In this document: one piece after another, positions 1-10,466 of the stretch
How positions within the stretch are numbered: the first letter of the stretch is position 1
How the letters are laid out: each line of letters starts with the position of its first letter
Assembly (NCBI RefSeq): GCF_029258575.1
Contig: NZ_JARHYI010000143.1
Location: 1 to 64,000 of the forward strand
Origin: Brachyspira sp.
GTDB taxonomy: Bacteria > Spirochaetota > Brachyspiria > Brachyspirales > Brachyspiraceae
Direction: 5' to 3'
Length of the DNA: 64,000 nt
Made by a program: the position numbers and the translations under genes
The notes under the pieces: model-generated
What the model saw: only the letters and a program-made list of their open reading frames with translations
What the model was told of the DNA's origin: nothing
Database searches by the model: none

Positions 1-150
1 ATTACCTATTAAAAAACTAGTACCCATCATACCTCTAGATCTTGTACTGCTTGTTTCCAAAACGGATAGGGAATGCTTTGAAGATATAGTATTAGCACCG
101 AAAAATACAGAAGTATATATTAATGATATAATAAATATTTTCTTTAACAT
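1..150 (-). CDS. Partial exported protein, truncated by window edge (MLKKIFIISLIYTSVFFGANTISSKHSLSVLETSSTRSRGMMGTSFLIGN...)
   Basis: Open reverse frame from ATG (revcomp of 148-150) to window edge with signal-peptide-like N-terminus; not in ORF track. Confidence 0.6.
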   Translation of the reverse strand, partial: MLKKIFIISLIYTSVFFGANTISSKHSLSVLETSSTRSRGMMGTSFLIGN

Positions 151-208
151 CTTTATCGTTCTCTTTATATAATTTCAAAAATTATAACATAAAAAACTTT
201 AAATACAA

Positions 209-1063
209 TTAAATTAAACTTAATTTATAAATATCCATATTAATACTTGATTTTAATTTTTGAAAGTCATTTTCTAATTTTTCATCATTATGTTCATACA
301 AAATAAAAAGGGAAGAGCCAGAACCGCTCATAGATACTTTTCTATTTACAATATTTTCTATTTCTGTTTTTATATTTTCTATTTTTTTTTCTAAATCAAA
401 AACATTTTTCTCAAATATATTATATATACTTAAAACTATTTTTTCAAAATTGATACTATTATTATCAAGCATGTTCTTTATAGGAAATATATCCGATTGA
501 TTGAAATCATATGATTTAAATCTAGAATATGCTAATTTTGTTGATATATGAATATTCGGATATATTAATATTATATTATATGGAAGTGTAAAACTATAAT
601 TTTTTATTTTCTCCCCTATACCAGAAACCCAAGCACAGCCTCCTCTTATAAAAAAAGGAATATCCGCTCCGAATTTTGAAAAAGATTCTATTAATTCATC
701 ATTGATATCAATATTCAATTCTTCTAAAAAAAATTTTATAATACTAGCAGCATCAGATGAACCACCTCCAAGTCCTGCCCCTGTAGGTATATTCTTCTCT
801 ATATGTATATTATAATTATTTTTTAGATTCATTTCGTTTCTAAAATATTTAAATATCTCTGTTACTATATTCTCTTCATTATTGTCTTCTAATGCAAACT
901 TACCGCTAGTTGAAATACTGTATTCATCAGATTTTTCAATATTTATAATATCATATAAGTCAACAGTATGAAATAAAGATTCTATTAAATGATATCCGTC
1001 TTCTCTTTTTGAAGTTATATCAAGATAAATATTTATTTTACAAGGCGATTTTAATACATACAT
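209..1063 (-). CDS. ispE: 4-diphosphocytidyl-2-C-methyl-D-erythritol kinase
   Basis: GHMP kinase motifs PTGAGLGGGSSDAA and SGSGSSLF. Confidence 0.93.
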   Translation of the reverse strand: MYVLKSPCKINIYLDITSKREDGYHLIESLFHTVDLYDIINIEKSDEYSISTSGKFALEDNNEENIVTEIFKYFRNEMNLKNNYNIHIEKNIPTGAGLGGGSSDAASIIKFFLEELNIDINDELIESFSKFGADIPFFIRGGCAWVSGIGEKIKNYSFTLPYNIILIYPNIHISTKLAYSRFKSYDFNQSDIFPIKNMLDNNSINFEKIVLSIYNIFEKNVFDLEKKIENIKTEIENIVNRKVSMSGSGSSLFILYEHNDEKLENDFQKLKSSINMDIYKLSLI

Positions 1064-1087
1064 ATATTTTCCTATTTTGTATTTTAA

Positions 1088-1498
1088 TCATTTTAAAGGC
1101 AATTTATCTATAGATTCTATTTCCCATTTATTTGATTTATTTATAAGCCTAATATAATAATAAGTAGGAGAAAATTCTGTATTTCTAATGATGTAATAAC
1201 CTCTGTAAGGATTAGCACTGTCGCCTATTGTATAATTTATAGTTACAGAGAATTCTTTATTTGAAGATGATATTAATTTTTTAAGAGAATCATTATTATC
1301 TATTAAAATATTTTTTATATCTGCAATATTTTTTATATTAGAATTTTTCTCTATCCAATTGATATTATCATTTAATATTTCATTTTTAAAATCATTATAA
1401 AAAAGAAATAAAGTTTTTTTCTTACTGCTGTCCAAATCATCTAAACAAGATACAATCAATGTTAATATAATAATTAATATGATAAAAAGTTTTTTCAT
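1088..1498 (-). CDS. Putative lipoprotein
   Basis: N-terminal hydrophobic segment followed by a lipobox-like VSC. Confidence 0.6.
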   Translation of the reverse strand: MKKLFIILIIILTLIVSCLDDLDSSKKKTLFLFYNDFKNEILNDNINWIEKNSNIKNIADIKNILIDNNDSLKKLISSSNKEFSVTINYTIGDSANPYRGYYIIRNTEFSPTYYYIRLINKSNKWEIESIDKLPLK

Positions 1499-1518
1499 TA
1501 AACAATCCTATTTTTTAA

Positions 1519-2013
1519 TTAAATATTTAAAAAGTTAATAGTAATTAAATTCCATTTATTATTCAAATAAATTGCAACAAATTCAATAGAGTTTTCAGAA
1601 ATTTTATTAAAAGACGGATATTCAATTTGAGCTACCGAAATGCCTTTGTATACTCTATATGTAACATTAACATCATAATATCCTCCGTCTTTAGGAAGAT
1701 AATTACAAAGAGAATCATCATTATTAGAAAATATCCTTTGATATACAGCACCCCTATTTTTTATAGATTCTATAATATTTATAGGAGTCAATTCATATAT
1801 TAAACTCATTTCATTTAAAGTAGATATAAATTTATCATCTATATCCAAAGCAAAATTAGAAGTGAATTCCAAAGTATCTTTATTCGATATTAAAGTAGAT
1901 ATATAACTTTCATATTCATATAAACTATATTCAATACTGCTATAATCTTTCTTTTTATTACAAGAAAAAAGTACAATAATCAATATAATAATTAAAATAA
2001 AATTCTTTTTCAT
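1519..2013 (-). CDS. Putative lipoprotein
   Basis: N-terminal signal with LFSC lipobox. Confidence 0.65.
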   Translation of the reverse strand: MKKNFILIIILIIVLFSCNKKKDYSSIEYSLYEYESYISTLISNKDTLEFTSNFALDIDDKFISTLNEMSLIYELTPINIIESIKNRGAVYQRIFSNNDDSLCNYLPKDGGYYDVNVTYRVYKGISVAQIEYPSFNKISENSIEFVAIYLNNKWNLITINFLNI

Positions 2014-3174
2014 TTATAACTTACCTCTCAAATACTGTATCAAAAATTCAGCAATATCATAAAGCGATAATACCAAATGTGCAACATTATTTTCTATAAC
2101 ACTTCTAGGCATTCCGAATACAGTAGAACTGGCTTTATCCTGAGCAATGGTTAAATTATTATTATTGTATAATTTACTCATACCCAAAGTACCGTCATTT
2201 CCCATTCCTGTCATTATTATAGCAATAGCCCTATCTTTTACAACTTCATCAATTGTAGTAAATAAATAATCTACACAAGGAGTATAAATAAATTTTTTAT
2301 CAGGATCAGGATAAAATTTTATTCTGAGCTTTCCAGTGCTATCCATATATACACCCATATTTTTATCTCCAGGTGATATATAAACTATAGAAGGAAGAAT
2401 CTCATCATCTACAGCAGCCTCTTTTATTTTTATTTTGCATATATCCTGCAAACTAGAAATGAGAGATGATGAAAACTCTTTAGGTATATGCTGAGATATA
2501 AGTATCGGAATAGGAAAATCTTTAGGAATACTTGGAAGCATTATTCTAAGTGCCCTAGGACCTCCTGTTGATATTCCTATAGCAATTAAAAGAGGGGCTT
2601 TGAAATCTTTTCTAAAAGACTTACTTAAAGCCGTTGCCACTTCCTTTTGATTAAAAGGCATTATCCTTATATTCTCATCAAATTTACAGATATCGCTTTT
2701 TTTATGTTCTTTGAATGACTCTTTATTATTATAGGCATTTAATATATTAGAATTATAATCAAAATCTCTTCTAATACTAGGATCGGTTTTAGTTATTTTC
2801 AGTATACGCCCTAATATATTATCCTCAATGAAATCATTAGAAATATTTAGAGGTTTATATATTATATATAAAGCACCTAAACCCAAAGCCCTTGAATATA
2901 AATCTTTATTCTGTGCTAAAGAACTCATAATTAAGATATTTACTTTTATATCATCTTTTTTTAATAATTTTAAAAGCTCCATTGCCCCCATTAACGGCAA
3001 ATCTATATTCATCACAACAAAATCAGGTTTCATTGATATTATAGATTTATATGCATCTATACCATTATTAACAATACATACAACATCTATTCTATAATGA
3101 TTAGATAAAACATTATTTAACATATTACTAATCACTTTAGAATCTTCTGCTATAAGTATTTTAATATCTCCCAT
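2014..3174 (-). CDS. cheB: Chemotaxis response regulator protein-glutamate methylesterase
   Basis: Receiver domain plus CheB catalytic motifs (IGISTGGPRAL, QHIP, MTGMGNDG). Confidence 0.93.
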   Translation of the reverse strand: MGDIKILIAEDSKVISNMLNNVLSNHYRIDVVCIVNNGIDAYKSIISMKPDFVVMNIDLPLMGAMELLKLLKKDDIKVNILIMSSLAQNKDLYSRALGLGALYIIYKPLNISNDFIEDNILGRILKITKTDPSIRRDFDYNSNILNAYNNKESFKEHKKSDICKFDENIRIMPFNQKEVATALSKSFRKDFKAPLLIAIGISTGGPRALRIMLPSIPKDFPIPILISQHIPKEFSSSLISSLQDICKIKIKEAAVDDEILPSIVYISPGDKNMGVYMDSTGKLRIKFYPDPDKKFIYTPCVDYLFTTIDEVVKDRAIAIIMTGMGNDGTLGMSKLYNNNNLTIAQDKASSTVFGMPRSVIENNVAHLVLSLYDIAEFLIQYLRGKL

Positions 3175-3190
3175 ATATAAATTACCTTAA

Positions 3191-5578
3191 TCAATCCTCT
3201 TTTTTCAAATTATTATTTTTTTTAATATCTTTATTATTAAAACCTTCTTCATTTTCTTCTATGATTGTACTTAAAACAGAAGAAATATTAGATGCAAAGT
3301 TATTATCTTCAAATATTCTATATTTATTAGAATCTTCTATTATATCAGACATTTCTTTTGAATAATCTATATCTTTTTTATCAGTAAATAAATCTATAGC
3401 TTTACTATCATTTTCTCCAAGTTTGCTAATCTTTCTAGGTGTAATATCTTTCTTTACAGCAATATTAGAAACATTTTTATTATTATTGTTTTTATTAGTT
3501 TCATTAACAGTAACTTTATTATTAATTTCTTTACTGTTAGTTCTATTAACAGAAGCTTTATTACTATTTTCTTTATTAGTAACTTCTTTTCTACTATTTT
3601 CTTTATTAGTAACTTTCACTTCTTTTTTATCATCATTTTTAGAAACTAATTCTTCTATATCATCCAAACTAGGTAAATTATCATTATTATCATTATGAAG
3701 ATATTCATGAACTCTACTTGCTGAAGGAGCAGTAACCTCAGCATTTTTCAAATTCTTATTAAAGAAACGGTTTTTTACAATTTCTTTAATCTCAATTAAT
3801 GTTTTTGTTGTAGCAAATAATATAAGTACAGAAATGGATACCAAACAAAGGTATACAAACCACTCCCCAAATCTCGTATATATTGTTAATTTACTATTTA
3901 ATGCTACATTTGCAATCATATAATCAGGTTTCCAAAAAGGAAGAGTAGAAATAATTTTACCTGTACTGGATATATGACCTGTAACTCCAGAATTACCATT
4001 ATGAACTATATCTCTCCTATTTTCTATAGCTCTGAATATAGACATATAAAAATGCTGTAATAAAGATTCATCACTATAAGACCAAGCATCTTCTGTAATA
4101 ACCGCTAAAGTTTGAGCACCATCATAAACAAATTTTCTAACAAAATCTCCAAAAGCACTTTCAAAACATATAACCCCAGAAAATCTATATCCATTAGGAT
4201 GATTAAATACAGTTAAATTTTTACCTCTATTCCATCTATTAGCCCCTGCTTTATCAAATTGGGTATACATAAAGTTTATTATATTTTTGAAAGGGAAAGT
4301 ATTAAGTAAAAACTCATTATCCTGAAACGGATATGATTCTCCACCTGGAACAAGTTTTATTTTGGAATATTCTGCTATAACATTTCCTCTATCATTAATA
4401 AATTCCATACCATTATAATATTTGTACGGATTATATGCATTTTCATTAGTATCTTCTTTAATAATTGTAGTACCAAGCAAATGATATGTTTGAGTATATC
4501 TAATCATATCATAAAGTATATATGTATTATATATTCCAGGATACATAGAATTCGATGCAAGCCCATAATCAAAAGCCTCTTTATATTCGGATCTGTAAAA
4601 ACCATATGAATCTAAAGTAACCGATTCAGGATACACTATTAAAGAAGGCTTGGATAAAGAAGCATTTTTTGCAAGTTTGACTATTCTTTTAACAGAGATA
4701 GTACCATTTTGAGTTACGCCATCAGGTTTTTCTTCACTTACAAACTTTTCAGGCTTTAAAAGAAATTTCTCTGCAAAACCTTGTATGCCTTTAGAGCCTT
4801 TTCTAAAAGGTTCTCCTGTATATATATTATTCCAATAAATATTAGGGTCAAAGGATTTTTGTATCAATGCTATGGCAGTTTTAGGCTGTAATGTCCTTCT
4901 AGATTCTTCTACATTTATTTTTATAGCACCATATATAATAATTAATATGAATGATGATATAAATATTAATGCTGGAATATATGTTATCTTATATTTATTT
5001 TTATCTTTCTCAGCATATAATAATAAATAATGACTGATAATAGAATTAGAAAAATAAATAAAGAAACTTATGCCAAGCACCCCCCAAATATCAGCAGATT
5101 GTATAAAAAGAGAAAAATTCCATTGAGAATATCCTACAATTCCCCAAGGAAATCCAAGATATCCCACATTACGCATATACTCCATAAATGTAAATACAAG
5201 CGGTACAGCTATAAATCTAAACTCAGGCAACTTTTTTGATAAAAATCCGCTTAACAGCATAGCTGGAAAATAAAATAGAAATACTATTAAAAACAATATT
5301 GTAAATAAAGTAAGAAAAGAAACTATGGCTTCAGTTTCTTTCAGCATAAATGAGGTTACCCACATAAGCAGATAACCAAAAAACATAAGAACAAATATAG
5401 ATGATGCTATAACATAATATCTAATTTTATCTGCCTTATATATTATAATATTAAGTGGAACAAAAGCAATAAAAGACATTGGAAATAGATTAAGAGGAGG
5501 AAAAGCTAAAGAGAGAAGTATAGCACTAATAATACTTAATATAATTACACCAACTATGTATGAGTTACTTTTCGACAC
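3191..5578 (-). CDS. lnt: Apolipoprotein N-acyltransferase with long low-complexity C-terminal extension
   Basis: Polytopic N-terminus and carbon-nitrogen hydrolase core (VYPES, KLVPGGESYPF, GVICFESAFGD); about 200 aa Asn/Lys/Ser-rich tail. Confidence 0.88.
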   Translation of the reverse strand: MSKSNSYIVGVIILSIISAILLSLAFPPLNLFPMSFIAFVPLNIIIYKADKIRYYVIASSIFVLMFFGYLLMWVTSFMLKETEAIVSFLTLFTILFLIVFLFYFPAMLLSGFLSKKLPEFRFIAVPLVFTFMEYMRNVGYLGFPWGIVGYSQWNFSLFIQSADIWGVLGISFFIYFSNSIISHYLLLYAEKDKNKYKITYIPALIFISSFILIIIYGAIKINVEESRRTLQPKTAIALIQKSFDPNIYWNNIYTGEPFRKGSKGIQGFAEKFLLKPEKFVSEEKPDGVTQNGTISVKRIVKLAKNASLSKPSLIVYPESVTLDSYGFYRSEYKEAFDYGLASNSMYPGIYNTYILYDMIRYTQTYHLLGTTIIKEDTNENAYNPYKYYNGMEFINDRGNVIAEYSKIKLVPGGESYPFQDNEFLLNTFPFKNIINFMYTQFDKAGANRWNRGKNLTVFNHPNGYRFSGVICFESAFGDFVRKFVYDGAQTLAVITEDAWSYSDESLLQHFYMSIFRAIENRRDIVHNGNSGVTGHISSTGKIISTLPFWKPDYMIANVALNSKLTIYTRFGEWFVYLCLVSISVLILFATTKTLIEIKEIVKNRFFNKNLKNAEVTAPSASRVHEYLHNDNNDNLPSLDDIEELVSKNDDKKEVKVTNKENSRKEVTNKENSNKASVNRTNSKEINNKVTVNETNKNNNNKNVSNIAVKKDITPRKISKLGENDSKAIDLFTDKKDIDYSKEMSDIIEDSNKYRIFEDNNFASNISSVLSTIIEENEEGFNNKDIKKNNNLKKED

Positions 5579-5677
5579 TTAAAAAATCCTATTATTTTTT
5601 AAACAACAATCTCTTATTCAAAGGGAAATAACAAATTATATAAAAACCTTGATAACTATATTAGAAATAGTGCTTTA

Positions 5678-6136
5678 TTAATGACCTTCTTTTTTCTTTA
5701 AGGCTTCTTTAATTTCATTTACAAATTTCTTATCTTGGAAACCTATATGCTCCAAAAGCCAATCTTTTAGGAATTTAATAAATTTATTAGCTACGAAAGG
5801 CTGACCTTCTTCATATTTCCTAATTTGATCAACTATTTCTAGATAAAAACTTTTATGCATAGCCTTATGATTCTCAGCATCAGAATAATTAATCAAGTCC
5901 ATTATTTTTTCTTCTGTTTTAAAGTGATATTGAGTATAATCTATACATTTTTTAATTGCTTTAATAAAGGCTTCATTGGTATTAGCACTGTTATCTACAG
6001 TTGCTAAATAAAGTTCATTAACAATATTAACTAATTCTTTATGCTGACTATCTATAAGTTTATGTCTTGTTTCATACAAAGGCACCCATTTGATAAATAC
6101 ACTAGCTTCTTGTTGTTCATTGTTATTATCCATCAT
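5678..6136 (-). CDS. Bacteriohemerythrin-like protein
   Basis: Hemerythrin pattern DSQHKELV..HFKTEEKIM..HKAMHKSF..WLLEHIGFQD. Confidence 0.9.
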   Translation of the reverse strand: MMDNNNEQQEASVFIKWVPLYETRHKLIDSQHKELVNIVNELYLATVDNSANTNEAFIKAIKKCIDYTQYHFKTEEKIMDLINYSDAENHKAMHKSFYLEIVDQIRKYEEGQPFVANKFIKFLKDWLLEHIGFQDKKFVNEIKEALKKKEGH

Positions 6137-6212
6137 TTACTCCATTAAAATTTGCTTATATTTTATATTTTATAAAAAAATAATGAAAAATCTACAATAT
6201 ATAAAAACACTA

Positions 6213-7574
6213 TTACAATATATATCTACTTATATCCCTATTATCCTCAATATCTTTCATAGCATCTTTTATATTATCGGCATTAATTTTTATAAATTCA
6301 CCTTTATGTTCATCTGCACTGAAAGAAATTTCCTCAAAAACTTTTTCCATAATAGTATAAAGTCTTCTAGCACCTATATTTTCTACATTAGTATTTATAT
6401 TATAGGCAATATCGGCTATCGCGGATAAAGCATCTTCCTCAAATTCTATAGTTACCCCCTCAGTTTTTAAAAGTTCCTGATACTGCTTTGTTATGGCATT
6501 TTTAGGATTAACAAGTATATCTTTAAAATCTTCTTTAGATAAAGCCTTCAATTCCACCCTTATAGGAAATCTTCCCTGAAGCTCTGGAATCAAATCAGAA
6601 GGTTTATTAATATGAAAAGCTCCTGCAGCTATAAATAATATATGATCTGTTTTTATAGTACCATACCTTGTATTTACAGTAGTACCTTCTACTATAGGAA
6701 GCAAATCTCTCTGTACTCCATGACGGGCTACATCGGCACTATCTGTTTTATTACCGCTTGCTATTTTATCTATTTCATCTAAAAAAATTATACCCATATT
6801 TTCTGTAAGACTTAAAGCATCAGAAGTAATTTTATCCATATCTATAAGAGATTCAGAAGCCTCATTAATCAAATATTTTTTTGCCTCTTTAACTCTAAGA
6901 CGCTTATGTTTTTTGTTTTGAGGCATAATACTTCCTACCATAGACTGAATCATATCGCTTTCTTCAAAACCCATACCAGGAATTATACCAAACATTCTAT
7001 TATTTCCGCCTGATATTTTAAGCTCAACATAACTTTCATCAAAATCGCCATTAGATATACGCTTTTTTATCTGTTCTTTAGCATTTTTTTTCTTTTCGGA
7101 CTCTTCTTGGGATAAATTATCATCATTCTCTTTTTTTACAGAAGGAAGTAATAATTTAGCCAATTTATCCAAAGCTATTTCTGTAGCTTCTTTTTCTACT
7201 TCTTTCATCATAGCTGATTTTAAATCGAATATTGCCACATTAACTAAATCACGCACCATACTTTCAACATCTCGTCCAACATAACCTACTTCAGTATATT
7301 TTGTAGCCTCAACCTTAATAAAAGGAGCATTAACTAATTTGGCAAGTCTTCTGGCAATTTCTGTTTTACCAACTCCAGTAGGTCCTATAAGTATTATATT
7401 TTTAGGTGCTACCTCATCTTTCAATTCTTCTGGTAAATGTCTTCTTCTATATCTATTTCTCAAAGCTATAGCAACAGAACGTTTAGCCTCTACCTGTCCG
7501 ATTATATATTGATCTAGAGCTTCAACTATTTTTCTAGGTGTAAGTTCGCTTTCTAATTTCGCATCAAATGACAT
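6213..7574 (-). CDS. hslU: HslU ATPase subunit of HslUV protease
   Basis: TPRKIVEALDQYIIGQ, GPTGVGKTEIARRLAKL, FLDEIDKIA. Confidence 0.97.
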   Translation of the reverse strand: MSFDAKLESELTPRKIVEALDQYIIGQVEAKRSVAIALRNRYRRRHLPEELKDEVAPKNIILIGPTGVGKTEIARRLAKLVNAPFIKVEATKYTEVGYVGRDVESMVRDLVNVAIFDLKSAMMKEVEKEATEIALDKLAKLLLPSVKKENDDNLSQEESEKKKNAKEQIKKRISNGDFDESYVELKISGGNNRMFGIIPGMGFEESDMIQSMVGSIMPQNKKHKRLRVKEAKKYLINEASESLIDMDKITSDALSLTENMGIIFLDEIDKIASGNKTDSADVARHGVQRDLLPIVEGTTVNTRYGTIKTDHILFIAAGAFHINKPSDLIPELQGRFPIRVELKALSKEDFKDILVNPKNAITKQYQELLKTEGVTIEFEEDALSAIADIAYNINTNVENIGARRLYTIMEKVFEEISFSADEHKGEFIKINADNIKDAMKDIEDNRDISRYIL

Positions 7575-7576
7575 AT

Positions 7577-8107
7577 TTACTCTATTACCTCCAAAGAAAT
7601 ATTACTGTTAGTGTATATACATATTTTAGAAGCTATTTCAAGTGATTTCCTAGCTATTTCTTTAGCTGACAAGTCGGTATTCTCACTTAAAGCCATAGCA
7701 GCAGCCTTAGCATACTGTCCGCCACTTCCTATAGCTAATATATTATTCTCACTTTCTATAACATCGCCATTACCAGAAAGTAAAAGCATTTTCTCTTTAC
7801 TTGCAACTATAATAAGTGCCTGTAAATTCCTAAGCATCTTATCAGTTCTCCATTCACGGGCAAGCTCAACTGCAGCTCTAGTCAAATCGCCTGAAAACTC
7901 CTGAAGTCTTTTCTCAAATTTTTCAAATAATGTGAAAGCATCTGCTGTAGAACCCGCAAAACCTGATATTACCTTTCCACCGTATAATTTTCTTAATTTA
8001 ACCGCATTCGGTTTCATTACAGTTTCACCTAATGTAACCTGTCCATCTCCTGCTATTGCTGTAATTCCGTCTTTACATACTGCACATATTGTAGTACCCT
8101 TAAACAT
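7577..8107 (-). CDS. hslV: HslV peptidase subunit
   Basis: [26 protein letters not shown]; adjacent to hslU. Confidence 0.97.
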   Translation of the reverse strand: MFKGTTICAVCKDGITAIAGDGQVTLGETVMKPNAVKLRKLYGGKVISGFAGSTADAFTLFEKFEKRLQEFSGDLTRAAVELAREWRTDKMLRNLQALIIVASKEKMLLLSGNGDVIESENNILAIGSGGQYAKAAAMALSENTDLSAKEIARKSLEIASKICIYTNSNISLEVIE

Positions 8108-8191
8108 ATATTATTATCCTCTTTTTTAAAATTGAGATATTTACTATATATTGTATTATATATTTATATCTAATGCAAATTTATTAAATGA

Positions 8192-8225
8192 TAGGCTTGA
8201 AATCTAATAAAGAATTTCAAGCCTA
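8192..8225 (-). terminator. Hairpin downstream of ankyrin gene
   Basis: TAGGCTTGAAAT...ATTTCAAGCCTA, perfect 12-bp stem. Confidence 0.7.
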
Positions 8226-8260
8226 AATTATATAATTTATATAATTATAAAAAGCTTATT

Positions 8261-10246
8261 TTACCACCATTTTTTATTCAAATCAGGCTTTCTTATATAT
8301 TCTGGAAGTATCAAATCTTTACTTTCAGTATTCTTATCATTATTCTCAGGTATATATTGAGAAGCACCTCTCAAATAAGTAGCTATATTTTCATAACCAT
8401 TATCAGAAGCCAAATCAGCAGCAGTATATCCATCACCGTCTTTTAAAGTTTTATCTGCATTACACTTTTCTACTAAAGCCATAACGCTATCTATATTACC
8501 ATAAGCAGCCGCATAATGTAAAGCTGTATCATTATTAGAATCTTTGATATTAACATCAGCATTTCCTTCATTAACCAAAGAAACTAAAGCATCAACATTA
8601 TTTTCTAAAGCTGCATAATGTATAGGATACATATTCTCATTATTTTTTATATTAACACTTGATTTATCAGCATTAACTATATTTTTTATAACATCAGCAG
8701 ATGCATACATTGAAGCATAATGTAAAGCTGTATTGCCATCTGTATTTTGTATTTTACTATCAGATCCATATTTCAAAAGCAAATTAACTGTAGAAGGATT
8801 ATCTTTCATAGCAGCCCAATGCAAAGGAGTATCATTTCCATTATTATCTGTTTCATTTACTAATGTTTTATCTTTCTCTAATAATAATGTAATCGCATCA
8901 TCATTGCCATTAGCAGCAGATACATGTATAGGCATAGATCCATCTACATCATCTCTAGCTCTAATATCGCATCCTGCATTGATTAAAGCATAAACGATAT
9001 CAGCATTTCCTGTATATGCAGCAGTAATTAAAGGAGTAGCACCGCCTAAATACCAATTATTCAAAGTAGCTTTATAAGGAAGTTTAACTTCTTTATTAAT
9101 ATCTTTATATGTAAGAAGTATCTCTACAGAATCCAAACTATTCTTAATAACAGCTAAATGTAAAGGACTATATCCATTTTCATCTATAAAGTTAGGATTA
9201 ACACCCTCTTTTACTAAAGTATTTAAAGCTATTATATCATTATTTTTAATAGCAACCAACATCTCAAGCTGTTTTACATCTAATTCTGTATTATTAGTTT
9301 GATTCTCATTATTTTCTACATAAATTTCACCGTTTTGCTCTAATTCTTCTACATTATTATCAGAAGTTTCTTCTACATTATTATTATCAGAAGTTTCTTC
9401 TGCTACTTCAGTATTCTCTTCATTATTCTTATTTTCATTATTTTCAGCAACAGCAGTATTATCTTCTCTTTCTATATTATTATTACCTGCTAAATATTTT
9501 TTAACATCATCGCGTCTTGCATAATATATAGGATTATTTCCATCTTTAGTTTTGCTCTCTTTATCCGCTCCTAAATCAACAAGTATTTGTACTGTTTGAA
9601 GAGATGAAAAAGCAGCTGCATAATGTAAAGGGGTCCAGCCGTCAGCATCTTTAGCTTCTATATCAGCACCATTTTCCATTAATAATTTCACAGTTTCAGG
9701 CTTATCCTTCATAGTAGCCCAATGTAATGGAGTATTTCCTCTATTATCTACATCATTTATTGTAGTAGGATCTTTATCGAGCAATATTTTTACAACCTCA
9801 TTATTACCATTAGCAGAAGCCATATGTATAGCCATGCTACCATCAACATCATCTTTAGCTTTAATATCAGCATTATTTTCAAGTAAAGCAGTAACTATAT
9901 TAGGCTCTCCTATATATGAAGCTAATATTAAAGGAGCAGCACCTCCCAAGTACCAGCCGTCTATACTAACCTTCATATCTAATTTTGAATTAATATCTAT
10001 ATTTTCATTTTTTAAAAGTGCATTCACAGTATTCAAATCTCTATTATAAATGGCTCTATGTAAAGGTGTATATCCCTCTTCGTCTAATACATTTATATTT
10101 ATATCTATAGAATTTGATAATATATTTGATACATTATCTGCATTCTTTTCGTTAATAGCATTAAATAAAATAGTTTCATCGGCAGTTAATGCAAATACAG
10201 AATAACTAAAAGTTAATAATACAATTAAAAATTTAATATGTTTCAC
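8261..10246 (-). CDS. Exported ankyrin-repeat protein with internal duplication
   Basis: Signal peptide and many ANK repeats (TPLHWA, LLENGADI); two homologous halves. Confidence 0.92.
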   Translation of the reverse strand: MKHIKFLIVLLTFSYSVFALTADETILFNAINEKNADNVSNILSNSIDININVLDEEGYTPLHRAIYNRDLNTVNALLKNENIDINSKLDMKVSIDGWYLGGAAPLILASYIGEPNIVTALLENNADIKAKDDVDGSMAIHMASANGNNEVVKILLDKDPTTINDVDNRGNTPLHWATMKDKPETVKLLMENGADIEAKDADGWTPLHYAAAFSSLQTVQILVDLGADKESKTKDGNNPIYYARRDDVKKYLAGNNNIEREDNTAVAENNENKNNEENTEVAEETSDNNNVEETSDNNVEELEQNGEIYVENNENQTNNTELDVKQLEMLVAIKNNDIIALNTLVKEGVNPNFIDENGYSPLHLAVIKNSLDSVEILLTYKDINKEVKLPYKATLNNWYLGGATPLITAAYTGNADIVYALINAGCDIRARDDVDGSMPIHVSAANGNDDAITLLLEKDKTLVNETDNNGNDTPLHWAAMKDNPSTVNLLLKYGSDSKIQNTDGNTALHYASMYASADVIKNIVNADKSSVNIKNNENMYPIHYAALENNVDALVSLVNEGNADVNIKDSNNDTALHYAAAYGNIDSVMALVEKCNADKTLKDGDGYTAADLASDNGYENIATYLRGASQYIPENNDKNTESKDLILPEYIRKPDLNKKWW

Positions 10247-10376
10247 CTTTAATACTCCAACCTCATAAAATATGTTAATAACATAAGTATATTAGATAAT
10301 AAATAAATATCAAGTACAATAAAAATTTATATTATAAAAAATTTTATAAAAAATAAAAAATTATGCTTTAATAAAC

Positions 10377-10427
10377 AAATATCAAGCACAGTAAGAAATC
10401 AATAAAAATCTCATGCACTTGATATTT
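10377..10427 (-). terminator. Hairpin downstream of outer membrane protein gene
   Basis: AAATATCAAGCACA ... TGCACTTGATATTT imperfect inverted repeat after the stop at 10467. Confidence 0.5.
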
Positions 10428-10466
10428 TTTGATACAATATTTATTAACAGACTTAAAAAACAATTA

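Noticed and set aside
2828-3097. + strand ORF opposite cheB
   Set aside because: Shadow ORF of a well-supported gene
3423-3698. ORF on + strand (Leu/Ser-rich 91 aa) opposite lnt
   Set aside because: Antisense reading of the low-complexity Lnt tail; composition artefact
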